53,227 bases of DNA from an uncultured Planctomycetaceae bacterium (lineage in GTDB: Bacteria > Planctomycetota > Planctomycetia > Planctomycetales > Planctomycetaceae), in assembly GCA_903924405.1 (NCBI GenBank), contig CAIYBH010000106.1:1-53227 (forward strand), written 5' to 3'. Below the pieces are notes generated by a model. That model was not told the DNA's origin, made no database searches, and was given only the letters and a program-made list of their open reading frames with translations. Both the position numbers and the translations under genes were made by a program. Below are positions 17,619 through 26,287 of this stretch, one piece after another (the first letter of the stretch is position 1; each line of letters starts with the position of its first letter).

Positions 17619-20135
17619 ATGCTGTTTAAAAGTCTCGGAGAGATCACGGCGAAGCATGCCACGCTGATTATTCTGGCGTGGGTGGGCCTGCTCGTGGCCT
17701 GTGTCCTTGTGGCACCTCCGTGGGAATCCGTAGTGGAAAACGGGGAGTTTGCGTTTCTCCCGAAGGATTCGCCCAGCCGCATCGCCAATACGATGTTCCG
17801 TCAGGCATTTCCCAACGACCAGATGCGCAGCACGCTGGTGCTGATCGCGCGACGTGAAAGCGGCGACGAAGGGCTGTTGCCATCGGACTTCGATTACCTG
17901 TCTCAACAGATCATTCCGGAGCTGCACAAAATTGTCGGGTTGCCGCTGCCGAATCGGGAATTGACCGAAGAATCGGACGAGGCCACTGCGGCGGAGGAAA
18001 CGGACGCAGGCGAAGCGGCAGTCGCGGAACAGGCCACCGAGCCGCAACCGGAAAAGAAACCTGAAGGTGCAGCCGGCAGCACAAATATCGTGCAGAGTAT
18101 TGCCTGGTTTGAAGACCGGAAAGTCGGTGATTTGCTGATCAGTGAAGACAAGCAGGCCACATCCATTGTGCTCTGGCTGACCACAGAATTTCTGAACCAG
18201 GCGAATGTGCGCATTGTCAATGGTGTGGAGCAGTTCGTGAAGGATCTGTCCCGCATTCCTTCGGGCCAGGTCAATTCATTGCCGCCCGGGCTGGAGATTG
18301 CCGTCAGTGGCAGTGCCACCTTCGGGCGGGACATGATGCAGGAGTCCGCGAAGAGCGCAAAGTCCACCGAAGACTGGACTGTGATTTTGGTCGTGGCGCT
18401 GCTGATTGCCATCTATCGAGCTCCCATGCTGGCCATCATTCCGCTGATCACCGTTGGCGTCGCGACCTCGGTGTCACGAAAACTGCTGGCCATCGGCGCA
18501 GAGCAGGGGTGGGTGAGTCTCTTTAACGGGATTGAGACCTATGTCACAGTACTCGTGTACGGGGCAGGGGTGGACTACTGCCTGTTTCTGATCGCCCGCT
18601 ACCGGGAAGAGCTGGACGGTGGGTTAACGATTGAAGAATCGATCTCCGGCACGCTGCAACGGATTGGTGCGGCGTTGACGGCCAGTGCCGGCACCGTCAT
18701 GTGCGGCATCGGCATGATGTACTTTGCCGAGTTTGGCAAGTTCAGTCAGGCTGGGGTGGCGATCACATTTGGACTGGCTGTGTGCCTGCTGGCCTCGCTC
18801 ACCCTGACGCCTGCCATTCTTCGTCTGAGCGGCAAATGGGCCTTCTGGCCGGGATTCCCTGCCGGACTTTCCACAGCAGCGGACAGTTTTCCGGCCGAGA
18901 AAGGTTTGTTTGCGAGGATTCAGAAGGCGCAGGTGCTGACAGCCGGCTGGGCAAAGATGGGGGCTCTGCTGGAGCAGCGTCCGTGGGCCACGTGGCTGGC
19001 CAGTGTGGTTCTGCTGCTGCCCTTTTCGGTGGCCGGCATTATGTTCTTCGGCGACTTAAGTTACGGATTGTTGTCTGAGTTGCCTGCCACGGCTTCCAGC
19101 GTGTACGGCGCTGCGGCCGCACAGAAGCACTTCCCGGCGGGTGAAGTATCTCCGATTACGTTGATCATTGAAGCCGAGGGCATGGACTTCAGTCCGGTTC
19201 AGGGACCATCCTTTGTGTTGATTCGTGAGTTGACCAACCGACTTGTGGCGGCTCGCGACGAACTGGGGCTGCATGCTGTACGGTCGTTGTCGGCGCCTAA
19301 GGGGCAGCGGGAAGCCAGAAAGGTCAGCATCGCCGTGCGACAGGCGCAGAAGATTCACGCGCGGGAGTACTTTGTCAGTCCCACTAATCATTCCATCACG
19401 CGGCTGAATCTGATTCCGAAGAATGATCCGTTTGCTCGCAGCAGCATCGCCGAATTTCAGCACCTGCGAGAGCAGTTCCGTCGGCATCTGCCGGATGGAC
19501 TGCGTAATGCCAAAATGTGGTTTGTCGGTAATACAGCCGAGATCACGGACCTGAAGGCGGTGACGGATCGCGACCAGATACGCATCGATTCGCTGGTGAT
19601 GCTGGGCGTCTATCTGATTCTTGTCGTGTTGCTGCGGCGTCCGGGAATCTGTGCCTACCTGATGTTCACAGTGCTCTACAGCTACTTTGCCACCCTCGGC
19701 TTCACATACCTCGCCTTCTGGGCCATGGATCCTGCTGGGTTTACCGGCCTGGATTGGAAGGTTCCGATGTTCCTGTTCACCATCCTGATCGCGGTGGGTG
19801 AGGACTATAACATCTTCCTGATGGCGCGAATTGAAGAGGAGCAGAAGGTGCATGGGCCGCTGAAAGGCATCACCATCGCTCTGGAACGCACCGGCAGTAT
19901 CATTTCCAGTTGCGGGATTATTATGGCCGGCACGTTCTCGTCGCTGATGGCCGGCAGTCTGGTGGGGATGGATCAGCTGGGGCTGGCCCTGGCGACAGGC
20001 GTGGTGCTGGACACCTTTGTGATCCGGCCGATCATGGTGCCGGCATTTTTGGTGCTGCTGACGACTCATCGTCTGGGCCCGATCAGTCGCATGGCGGGTT
20101 ACGGTGCGGCGAATACGGTTCCGCGGGCGGCGTGA
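17619..20135 (+). CDS. MMPL/RND-superfamily transporter
   Basis: This 838-residue inner-membrane protein has two repeated halves. Each has one N-terminal membrane helix (first: L-I-I-L-A-W-V-G-L-L-V-A), a large periplasmic loop and a bundle of about five helices. The second bundle contains L-F-T-I-L-I-A-V-G-E-D-Y-N-I-F-L, the MMPL motif that carries the proton-relay acidic/tyrosine pair; the first half has G-A-G-V-D-Y-C-L-F-L. The first loop contains a Glu/Ala-rich low-complexity stretch (about residues 110-150). Family members export lipids or hydrophobic compounds using the proton gradient; the substrate here is unknown. Start ATG 17619 has AGGGG upstream. No membrane-fusion partner is adjacent. 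Confidence 0.9.
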   Translation: MLFKSLGEITAKHATLIILAWVGLLVACVLVAPPWESVVENGEFAFLPKDSPSRIANTMFRQAFPNDQMRSTLVLIARRESGDEGLLPSDFDYLSQQIIPELHKIVGLPLPNRELTEESDEATAAEETDAGEAAVAEQATEPQPEKKPEGAAGSTNIVQSIAWFEDRKVGDLLISEDKQATSIVLWLTTEFLNQANVRIVNGVEQFVKDLSRIPSGQVNSLPPGLEIAVSGSATFGRDMMQESAKSAKSTEDWTVILVVALLIAIYRAPMLAIIPLITVGVATSVSRKLLAIGAEQGWVSLFNGIETYVTVLVYGAGVDYCLFLIARYREELDGGLTIEESISGTLQRIGAALTASAGTVMCGIGMMYFAEFGKFSQAGVAITFGLAVCLLASLTLTPAILRLSGKWAFWPGFPAGLSTAADSFPAEKGLFARIQKAQVLTAGWAKMGALLEQRPWATWLASVVLLLPFSVAGIMFFGDLSYGLLSELPATASSVYGAAAAQKHFPAGEVSPITLIIEAEGMDFSPVQGPSFVLIRELTNRLVAARDELGLHAVRSLSAPKGQREARKVSIAVRQAQKIHAREYFVSPTNHSITRLNLIPKNDPFARSSIAEFQHLREQFRRHLPDGLRNAKMWFVGNTAEITDLKAVTDRDQIRIDSLVMLGVYLILVVLLRRPGICAYLMFTVLYSYFATLGFTYLAFWAMDPAGFTGLDWKVPMFLFTILIAVGEDYNIFLMARIEEEQKVHGPLKGITIALERTGSIISSCGIIMAGTFSSLMAGSLVGMDQLGLALATGVVLDTFVIRPIMVPAFLVLLTTHRLGPISRMAGYGAANTVPRAA

Positions 20136-20205
20136 TCGCATTCCTCTTCGCCCCCCGGGAGATTCGCTGCACGCTGTGGCCTTGCGTGAGGTTGCCGTGC
20201 CCAGC

Positions 20206-20254
20206 GGCGAGCGGAGGGAGTGAGCCCTCCGAGATGAAAACATTGACTTGAATA
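20206..20254. repeat. GGCGAGCGG-type repeat, copy 1
   Basis: A roughly 50-bp block running GGCGAGCGG, then GTGAGCCC, CCGAGATGAAAAC and TTGACTTGAA. A clearly related block lies at 31524-31572, differing by scattered substitutions. Both are between genes. Confidence 0.6.
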
Positions 20255-20274
20255 ACAAGTCGCTGGTTTTGCGA

Positions 20275-20565
20275 TTCAGCCGCGGAGCGGCGATAGGATG
20301 TAGCCATGGGCGTCAGCCCGTGGAATGGAATGTGTTCGCCGCGTCAAAGCCCCAACGGGGCGAAACGAGTCGACCCGCCCGGATTTCCGATCGCCACATG
20401 CTCGAAACGGTGATCCGGATTGTTGTGATCGTTGATTGGCGGCAACCATGGCATCGCTTCGCAGCTCAGCTCAGACGCAACCGAAAGATATTTCGGCTGG
20501 GAATTGAGGTTGCAGATCTGAGGCGAAAGGACGCGGCTGACACTCCGAGCACGAGCACGAGCACG
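20275..20565. repeat. 290-bp intergenic repeat, copy 1
   Basis: It begins TTCAGCCGCGGAGCGGCGAT and ends with tandem GAGCAC hexamers. Its counterpart at 20828-21116 is similar over the full length by eye. It contains short palindromic stretches such as CCCCAACGGGG but no gene. Confidence 0.85.
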
Positions 20566-20827
20566 ATTGTGGGCGAACTTTTTGTTGAATCCACGGATGG
20601 AATCGGATGCGTTTTTTTGGGAGGGCGAAGTTCCATCTGAGCCGCAATCCCGGATCGCGATGGATATTTTTTCAACCACGGATAAACACAGATCACCACG
20701 GATGGAATGGGGATGTTGGTGAACCACGAAATACACGAAATCGGCGGTAATGTTGTAGGTTCGGCGAGCACGAGCACGGGGATGGCTGGGCCCGGGTTAG
20801 CCGGCCCGCAAGCCGCTTGTTTTGGGC
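20566..20827. other. Spacer between two repeat copies
   Basis: No gene seen. It contains fragments such as TTCAACCACGGATAAACACAG and AACCACGAAATACACGAAA, low-complexity phrases that also appear in the spacer near 10.7 kb. Confidence 0.45.
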
Positions 20828-21116
20828 TTCAGCCGCGGAGCGGCGATAGGATGTAGCCATGGGCGTCAGCCCGTGGAATGCAGTGTATTAGCCGCGCCAA
20901 AGCCCCAACGGGGCGACACGAGTCGACCCTACTGGATTTCCGATTGCCACATGTTCGAAACGGCGATCCGAATTGTTGTGATCGCTGATTGGTGACACAC
21001 ATGGCATTGCTTTGCAATTCAGATGCAACCGAGGGATATTTCGGCTGGGAATTGTGGTTGCAGAGCTGAGGTTGATGGACCAGGCTGACACTCCGAGCAC
21101 GAGCACGAGCACGAGC
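20828..21116. repeat. 290-bp intergenic repeat, copy 2
   Basis: Direct-orientation counterpart of 20275-20565 with scattered substitutions. Both copies end in the same GAGCAC hexamer run. The following 260 bp up to hisA hold no recognised gene and must contain the hisA promoter. Confidence 0.85.
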
Positions 21117-21377
21117 GGGGGGCAGGTGAAGGGGGGAATTCGGTGGCGGGAAGAAAATGCTGCGTTCCAAACGCGGGGCGCACGGTAATTCCCGGATCCG
21201 CAGGATTCGCCGCTCTGCACTTGATCACACGGTTGTGATAGATCATTCTTTGTCGTGAATGGAACCGATCGGTGAGCCAGCTGTCGGGCTCAACTGATGA
21301 TTTCGTTCTGCACGACGTACCCACGACAGCGCAGACCACACAGGAAGGACGTTCGCCAACGGGCGAGCACCGCAGTT

Positions 21378-22139
21378 ATGCTTCAGTTATTGCCGGCCAT
21401 TGATCTGCTGGAGGGCCGCTGTGTGCGGCTGCGGCAGGGGAATTACGACGACAGCACGATCTTTTCCGACGATCCGGTTGAGATGGCGTTGCGCTGGAAA
21501 GAGCAGGGGGCGGAGCGACTGCATCTTGTGGATCTGGACGGGGCTCGTGCGGGAAAGCCTGTGAACCAGGACATTGTTCGCCGAATCGTTGCTGAGACCG
21601 GGCTGCCCTGCCAGTTGGGTGGTGGCATTCGCGACGAATCCTCGATCCGGCAGACGCTGCAGCAAACGGGTGTGGACCGGGTCATCATTGGCACAAAAGC
21701 GTTGCGTGAGCCGGAATGGTTTTCGCAGATGTGCCACCAGTTCCCGGGACAACTGGCGCTCGGTCTGGACGCCCGCAATTCGATGGTGGCCACCGATGGC
21801 TGGCTGGAAGTTTCGCATGTCTCGGCCCTGGATCTCGCCCGACGATTTGTGGAGGTACCCCTTGCGGCGGTGATTTACACCAACATTGCCAATGATGGCA
21901 TGATGCAGGGGATTGACCAGGCCACACTGCAGGATTTCCGCACGCTGGCTGACATGGGCCTGCCGGTGATTGCCTCCGGCGGCGTTACAACCATGGCCGA
22001 TATTCAGGCACTCAAGGCGATTGCTGATCAGCAACCGAAATTGATCGCCGTCATCACCGGACGAGCGATTTACGAAGGCACCATCCAGGTTCGCGAGGCG
22101 GTGGACTTTCTTGCCGGGCGAAGCGCTGGGGCCCGGTGA
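21378..22139 (+). CDS. hisA: Phosphoribosylformimino-5-aminoimidazole carboxamide ribotide isomerase
   Basis: This 253-residue TIM-barrel enzyme of histidine synthesis performs an Amadori rearrangement of ProFAR to PRFAR. The N-terminal motif L-L-P-A-I-D9-L-L-E-G-R-C-V-R-L supplies the catalytic base, and D131 in G-L-D-A-R is the matching acid in the second half-barrel. Phosphate-binding loops G-G-G-I-R (81-85) and S-G-G-V-T are present. ATG 21378 gives the normal family length; the 27 extra residues of the longer frame lie in spacer sequence. No other his gene is adjacent. Confidence 0.96.
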   Translation: MLQLLPAIDLLEGRCVRLRQGNYDDSTIFSDDPVEMALRWKEQGAERLHLVDLDGARAGKPVNQDIVRRIVAETGLPCQLGGGIRDESSIRQTLQQTGVDRVIIGTKALREPEWFSQMCHQFPGQLALGLDARNSMVATDGWLEVSHVSALDLARRFVEVPLAAVIYTNIANDGMMQGIDQATLQDFRTLADMGLPVIASGGVTTMADIQALKAIADQQPKLIAVITGRAIYEGTIQVREAVDFLAGRSAGAR

Positions 22140-22215
22140 TTCGGTCACGTCACCAGGTTCAGGCGGACTGGAGTTTGGCAGGAGAGCCTGGCCGGGAAGC
22201 CTGTCAGGGGAGAGC

Positions 22216-22238
22216 GTTTCGGCGGAGCGAAACGCGAC
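22216..22238. repeat. GTTTCG/CGAAAC hairpin repeat, copy 2
   Basis: Identical over 23 bp to 11218-11240. It lies in the 197-bp gap between hisA and the next plus-strand gene. Confidence 0.6.
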
Positions 22239-22336
22239 ATTCGGCCGGTAGTTGCCACTGGGTGATCAAAGGAATCCAGCGTACGTCTCAGACACGAGCG
22301 GGAACTGGTGGGAAAGCCGTTGGGCAGGAGCGTTCC

Positions 22337-23140
22337 ATGAAAACAGGATTTCTGACGACAGCAGCAATCGAAGCGTTCGATCGGGACGGTTACCTACTGG
22401 TCGACGGCTTACTGGATGCGGAAGAGACGCAGTTGCTGGGGAAGATTGCGCGGATGGACCGCCAGTTGAGCGCCCGACGGACGTCTCGTGCGGACGGCGA
22501 GGGCGGAGCTGTTGAGTTGGTTGTGGAAAATGAACTGCAGGAACAATGCCTGTACTCTGCCATTGTGCGCGGGCAGCCTCTGGTGACTGCGATGGAGCAG
22601 TTGCTGCGGGATGAAGTGTATCACTACCATCACAAGATGATCCTGAAGGAACCGCGTATCGGGGGAGCGTGGACATGGCACCAGGATTACGGCTACTGGT
22701 ACGGGAATGGGTGTCTACTTCCCGACATGGCCAGTTGCATGATTGCCGTGGACCGGGCGACGCGTGAGAACGGGTGCCTGCAGGTGTTGCGTGGGTCGCA
22801 CCGCATGGGGCGGATTGATCATGTGAAACGGGGCGATCAGACCGGGGCAGACATGGAACGAGTCACGGCGGCTCTGGAACGCATGGAACTGGTGCATGTG
22901 GAAATGCCGCCCGGTTCGGCTGTGATTTTTCACGGCAACACGCTGCATCGTTCGGATCAGAACCTGAGTGACAATCCGCGATGGGCATTTATCTGCTGCT
23001 ACAATACTCGCAGCAATAGCCCGTACCGCGAAGGACGCCATCCACGTTATTCACCACTGCAGCGACTGACCGCAGATCAGGTGGTCGGGCAGGGGCGTGA
23101 TCACCTGGACCGCCTTCAGCGTGCTGAAGAAACTGCGTGA
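22337..23140 (+). CDS. Phytanoyl-CoA dioxygenase family protein
   Basis: This 267-residue cytoplasmic Fe(II)/2-oxoglutarate oxygenase has a double-stranded beta-helix fold. The metal ligands are H115-x-D117 in W-H-Q-D-Y-G-Y-W and H204 in N-T-L-H-R-S, and R215 in N-P-R-W is placed to bind 2-oxoglutarate. The C-rich stretch N-G-C-L-Q-V-L-R-G-S-H is typical of the PhyH family. ATG 22337 has AGGAG 7 nt upstream, which decides the start. The hydroxylated substrate is unknown; bacterial relatives act on small metabolites, lipids or ectoine-type compounds. Its 3' end may overlap the queG start. Confidence 0.9.
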   Translation: MKTGFLTTAAIEAFDRDGYLLVDGLLDAEETQLLGKIARMDRQLSARRTSRADGEGGAVELVVENELQEQCLYSAIVRGQPLVTAMEQLLRDEVYHYHHKMILKEPRIGGAWTWHQDYGYWYGNGCLLPDMASCMIAVDRATRENGCLQVLRGSHRMGRIDHVKRGDQTGADMERVTAALERMELVHVEMPPGSAVIFHGNTLHRSDQNLSDNPRWAFICCYNTRSNSPYREGRHPRYSPLQRLTADQVVGQGRDHLDRLQRAEETA

Positions 23141-24383
23141 TCGGGTGGTTGCCGTGAAGGGTTCCGAGACGCTGTCCAGCGACCTGAAGCAGTTGGCGCT
23201 GCAGCAGGGGTTTTCGGCGGTGGGGATTGCCCCTGCGGTGACGCCCGTTGGTTATCATCATTTGCTGGAGTGGCTGGATCGGGGTTATCATGCCGACATG
23301 CAGTGGATGGAACAGCGGAAGGAAGCGAGGGAGCATCCCCGTTCAATGCTGCCGGGCACCTGCAGCCTGATCATTGCTGCGATGAATTATCATGAAGGCA
23401 CGCAGCCAGTGGCCGGACCGCGTGTTTCGCGTTATGCCTGGGGCACCAGCGACTATCACACACTGCTGAAGACGCGTCTGGCGCCAGTCGCAGAAGCACT
23501 GCGACAGCGTTTGCCTTCGGCCAAAACCAGAATCGTCGTGGATTCAGCCCCGCTGCTGGAACGGGACTTTGGCCGCATGGCGGGACTGGGCTGGTATGGC
23601 AAGAACACGATGCTGATCAACCGTCGTTTCGGCAGTTGGTTTTTTCTGGGCACAATTCTGACTGACGCTCAGCTGCATTTTGATGCTCCGGAAGAGCAGC
23701 AGTACTGCGGAACCTGCACGCGCTGTCTGGACGCCTGCCCGACTCAGGCATTCCCTGAGCCCGGGGTGCTGGATGCCGGCCGCTGCATCAGTTATCTCAC
23801 CATCGAACAACGCAGGACGGCCATTCCCCATGAGCTTCGATCGGGGATTGGGGAATGGATCTTTGGCTGCGATGTTTGCCAGGATGTGTGTCCGTGGAAT
23901 CGATTCGCCCCGACTCAGGCCCCGGAGGAGTTTCATCCCCGTGAGGCTCTGCATCCCGTGGATGGTCGCGCACTGTTAAGGATGACGGCTGAGGAGTTTT
24001 CCGGACTCTTCAGTGCGACACCACTGGCACGAACCGGTTACGCGGCCATGCGTCGCAACGTCGCACTGGCACTTGGCAACCTCCGGGATGTCAGTGCCGA
24101 ACCGGAATTGCTGCAGGCGCTCAGTGACGAGTCGGCGATTGTTCGCTCCGCTGCGGCCTGGGCGTTGTGTCAGTTGGCAACGGCCGCCGGATTTGTGGCT
24201 GTGCGGCAGCAACTGATCCGTGAGCAGGATGCTTCAGTACAGGGCGATATGAGTGCGAGTCTGCTTGCGGCGGGCGAAATGGTTCCCGAGTATCGGAGCG
24301 ATGTCGCCTTAACACCCCCGGGGGTGTGTGACGATGGGAATTGCGGTGCGGCGACGTCAGCAGCACATGTCCCAGATGCATGA
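23097..24383 (+). CDS. queG: Epoxyqueuosine reductase
   Basis: This cytoplasmic B12- and Fe-S-dependent enzyme catalyses the last step of queuosine synthesis at tRNA position 34. It contains the two [4Fe-4S] motifs C204-x2-C207-x2-C210-x3-C214-P and C258-x2-C261-x3-C265-P-W-N, the catalytic acid D149 in V-D-S-A-P-L-L-E-R, and the conserved G-W-Y-G-K-N-T-M. Residues about 310-400 form a HEAT-like tail that binds tRNA in homologs. The frame opens at GTG 23097, overlapping the previous gene by 44 bp; GTGs at 23145 or 23154 are equally plausible starts, since none has a good ribosome site. Possible translational coupling with the upstream dioxygenase. Confidence 0.93.
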   Translation: MITWTAFSVLKKLRDRVVAVKGSETLSSDLKQLALQQGFSAVGIAPAVTPVGYHHLLEWLDRGYHADMQWMEQRKEAREHPRSMLPGTCSLIIAAMNYHEGTQPVAGPRVSRYAWGTSDYHTLLKTRLAPVAEALRQRLPSAKTRIVVDSAPLLERDFGRMAGLGWYGKNTMLINRRFGSWFFLGTILTDAQLHFDAPEEQQYCGTCTRCLDACPTQAFPEPGVLDAGRCISYLTIEQRRTAIPHELRSGIGEWIFGCDVCQDVCPWNRFAPTQAPEEFHPREALHPVDGRALLRMTAEEFSGLFSATPLARTGYAAMRRNVALALGNLRDVSAEPELLQALSDESAIVRSAAAWALCQLATAAGFVAVRQQLIREQDASVQGDMSASLLAAGEMVPEYRSDVALTPPGVCDDGNCGAATSAAHVPDA

Positions 24384-24600
24384 GCGCGGCGAACCATCCG
24401 GCGGGAACCAGACTTTCGCAGAAGCAATGCGGGCAGAAGCATTTCTGCACACCCAGAATCGGTCCAACCCTATGATTGAGTGAGCCTTCGCAGGGAATCA
24501 ATCGCTCCCGACAAAAGCTGCAGCGGTAATCTCTGGTTCGACGCGGGACTGACTGTGAACTACGGTGCAGTGAATTACGGTGCAGGGAGCTTCGGGACAT
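24121..24600 (-). CDS. Possible small zinc-ribbon protein antisense to queG 3' end
   Basis: A 159-codon frame starts at ATG 24600 with AAGGA 7 nt upstream. Residues about 24-65 read Y-R-C-S-F-C-R-E-R-L, then G-V-Q-K-C-F-C-P-H-C-F-C-E-S-L-V-P, two Cys pairs spaced like a zinc ribbon. The N-terminus contains a 15-bp tandem repeat encoding L-H-R-N-S twice. The C-terminal half overlaps queG on the other strand and looks like ordinary antisense frame, so the real gene may be shorter, broken, or not a gene at all. The zinc-ribbon part lies outside queG, which is why I list it. Confidence 0.38.
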   Translation of the reverse strand: MSRSSLHRNSLHRSSQSVPRRTRDYRCSFCRERLIPCEGSLNHRVGPILGVQKCFCPHCFCESLVPAGWFAALMHLGHVLLTSPHRNSHRHTPPGVLRRHRSDTREPFRPPQADSHSYRPVLKHPAHGSVAAAQPQIRRPLPTDTTPRPQRSEQSPTRH

Positions 24601-25049
24601 TGCAGGTTCCTTGTGATCGAGCGACAACTGACTTCCGCTGGACGATGCGGATTCCAACGAAAATGATCGGGGCCATGTCGCGGTGGGCGGATAGGGCGAT
24701 GTCAACATGTCCTGGTGTTGTCGCAGGTGGCGGCTGGATTTCTTCCGAACCCCGTGAATTGTGGGCGATTACTCAGGGGGATACCGAGACTGGAGCTCAA
24801 CGCCCCGACATGGAGTGCTTTGAACAGCAGTGGGTTCGCTTCAACGTCCGGATCACCTTTCAATATCAACAGAACGGGATCCCGAAGATCAGAACTCCGG
24901 AATCCCGAATTGTCGCGTTGTGAAAAGTGCGTTCAGCAAATCGCAGGCTGCGAGTGACGGGTTTTGGAACGGGAGGTTCCGTCCCTCAGTCACCAGACTC
25001 GTGGGGGCTGACCTGTCTGATCACTCACATCGGGATAAGCTGATCGAGA
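24601..25049. other. Spacer without recognised gene
   Basis: About 450 bp upstream of the possible zinc-ribbon frame and downstream of hsp20. No gene, terminator or promoter could be supported. Confidence 0.45.
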
Positions 25050-25529
25050 CTATTTGGCAATCACTTTGACCGTCTGAGTTTTGGCAGCTTCCGACTTGGG
25101 AAGGCTGATTGTCAGCACACCGTCCTGGCATTCAGCGGTCACCTTGTCTTCACGGACATCATCGGGCAGAGTGATAGTGCGGGCGAAGGAACCGACGCGA
25201 CGTTCCATTCGGTGCCAGGTGCGACCTTTCTCCTTTTTCTCCTCCTTTTCCTCCTTGTGTTCGCCACTGATGCGCAGGATGTTGCCATTCACTTCGACAT
25301 TGATCTCGCTGGCCTTCAGACCGGGAACATCAACGCGAACCTGAATCGCATCGTCACTTTCTGACAGATCAACGGTTGGCAGGTAGGCAGCGGGAGTGCG
25401 GTCGCCATCCATTTCCATGCGGAATCGGTTCCACAATTCATCCATGTCCTGCTGGATGCCCGAGAAGGCATCTCGGGAAAACACCGGGGTCATCGCCTTT
25501 GCGAAACGCGGCAGCAAAGCTGTGGTCAT
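25050..25529 (-). CDS. Hsp20/alpha-crystallin small heat-shock protein
   Basis: This 159-residue ATP-independent chaperone of the cytoplasm binds unfolding proteins. The alpha-crystallin domain covers about 50-150: A-I-Q-V-R-V-D-V-P-G-L-K at the start, a charged E-E-K-E-E-K-K-E-K loop, G-S-F-A-R-T-I-T-L-P, and the signature D-G-V-L-T-I-S-L-P-K. The C-terminal anchor is V-I-A-K. Two ATGs lie near the start; AGGAG is 6 nt before the one at 25529 but touches the one at 25535, so 25529 is chosen. Two inverted repeats lie just upstream and may control it. Confidence 0.95.
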   Translation of the reverse strand: MTTALLPRFAKAMTPVFSRDAFSGIQQDMDELWNRFRMEMDGDRTPAAYLPTVDLSESDDAIQVRVDVPGLKASEINVEVNGNILRISGEHKEEKEEKKEKGRTWHRMERRVGSFARTITLPDDVREDKVTAECQDGVLTISLPKSEAAKTQTVKVIAK

Positions 25530-25557
25530 GAACATCTCCTGTCTGGAACTTGAAAAG

Positions 25558-25626
25558 TCACGCCGTCAACAACACGCTGACGGGCCGTGATTCGAAAAGA
25601 TTTTCCGGCGCTCAGAGCACGCCGGA
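25558..25626 (-). promoter_or_regulatory. Two inverted repeats with 9-nt spacers upstream of hsp20
   Basis: The proximal repeat (25558-25590) pairs TCACGCCGTCA with TGACGG-GC-CGTGA, an 11-bp stem with a 2-nt bulge and a 9-nt spacer. The distal repeat (25604-25626) is TCCGGCG-N9-CGCCGGA, perfect over 7 bp. Their centres are 42 bp apart, four helical turns. The 9-nt spacer recalls the CIRCE operator design, although the arm sequence is not CIRCE. They could be repressor operators or leader-RNA stems; the proximal one ends 18 nt before the ribosome-binding site. Confidence 0.5.
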
Positions 25627-26191
25627 TTGACGCAGTTCGGAAGAATCTCCGTGTGTCCTGTTTGACCGCGGCAGCCCGCCATGCGAACTGGCAGGCTCAA
25701 TTCTGCGGGTCCGATCAAATCGATAGGACATACAAAGTGCCTTGAGCGGATACGGAAAGGTCTCGTTCACGCTTCGACGCTGCTGGCTGAACGAAATGGC
25801 GATAACCTGTTGACATGTCGGCTGACCTTTTCCCTCTCGGTAGCGATTGGGAGACGTGGCCTGCGGGATCGACCTCATGCGGAGCATTCCTGATTGGGCA
25901 GTGGCTCATGAAATCTGCTGTCCATGAAAAGCCTCCCGGGTAAGGCGAGCGGTGATTCGTTTCGAAATCGCAACATGCTGTTTTGATCCCACAAACTGCC
26001 GGTGGGGATTGACCGCCTTTGTCGACGGTCACACATTTTTTTCAGAGCGAGACGGTAGAAGAGACTTATGAGTGGACCACTGCGAAACGACGCGACCATC
26101 CGACTCAACCGGGCCAGCGACTTTTTGCGGTGGTGAAGAGATCTTAAGACCGTCCGCAGAGATCTCTATGAGCGCGAATGCCAAAAGGTGA
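25627..26191. other. Spacer between hsp20 and the histidine kinase gene
   Basis: About 560 bp separating divergent genes. No believable gene was found in any frame; the promoters of both neighbours should lie here. Confidence 0.5.
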
Positions 26192-26287
26192 ATGGCGGAA
26201 GAACCGATAGGCGGGCCTGGAACGCCCGCTTACGATCTGCTGTCAGGAAGAGCGGACCACAGACGACCGGGGCAACAGGAACATCAC

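Noticed and set aside
20344..21339. Minus-strand frames with A-R-A-R-A-R-S-V-S segments in both 290-bp repeat copies
   Set aside because: The similarity comes from the GAGCAC hexamer run in the repeated DNA; the proteins have no plausible start or fold.
24480..24957. Plus-strand frames in the queG-hsp20 spacer
   Set aside because: No ribosome site, composition or motif supports them; they contain the 15-bp tandem repeat of the opposite frame.
26227..26233. CGCTTAC, the complement of the IS66 end, as the missing right end of the relic at 9993
   Set aside because: Only 7 bp match, it is 16 kb away beside the kinase gene, and no transposase genes lie between.
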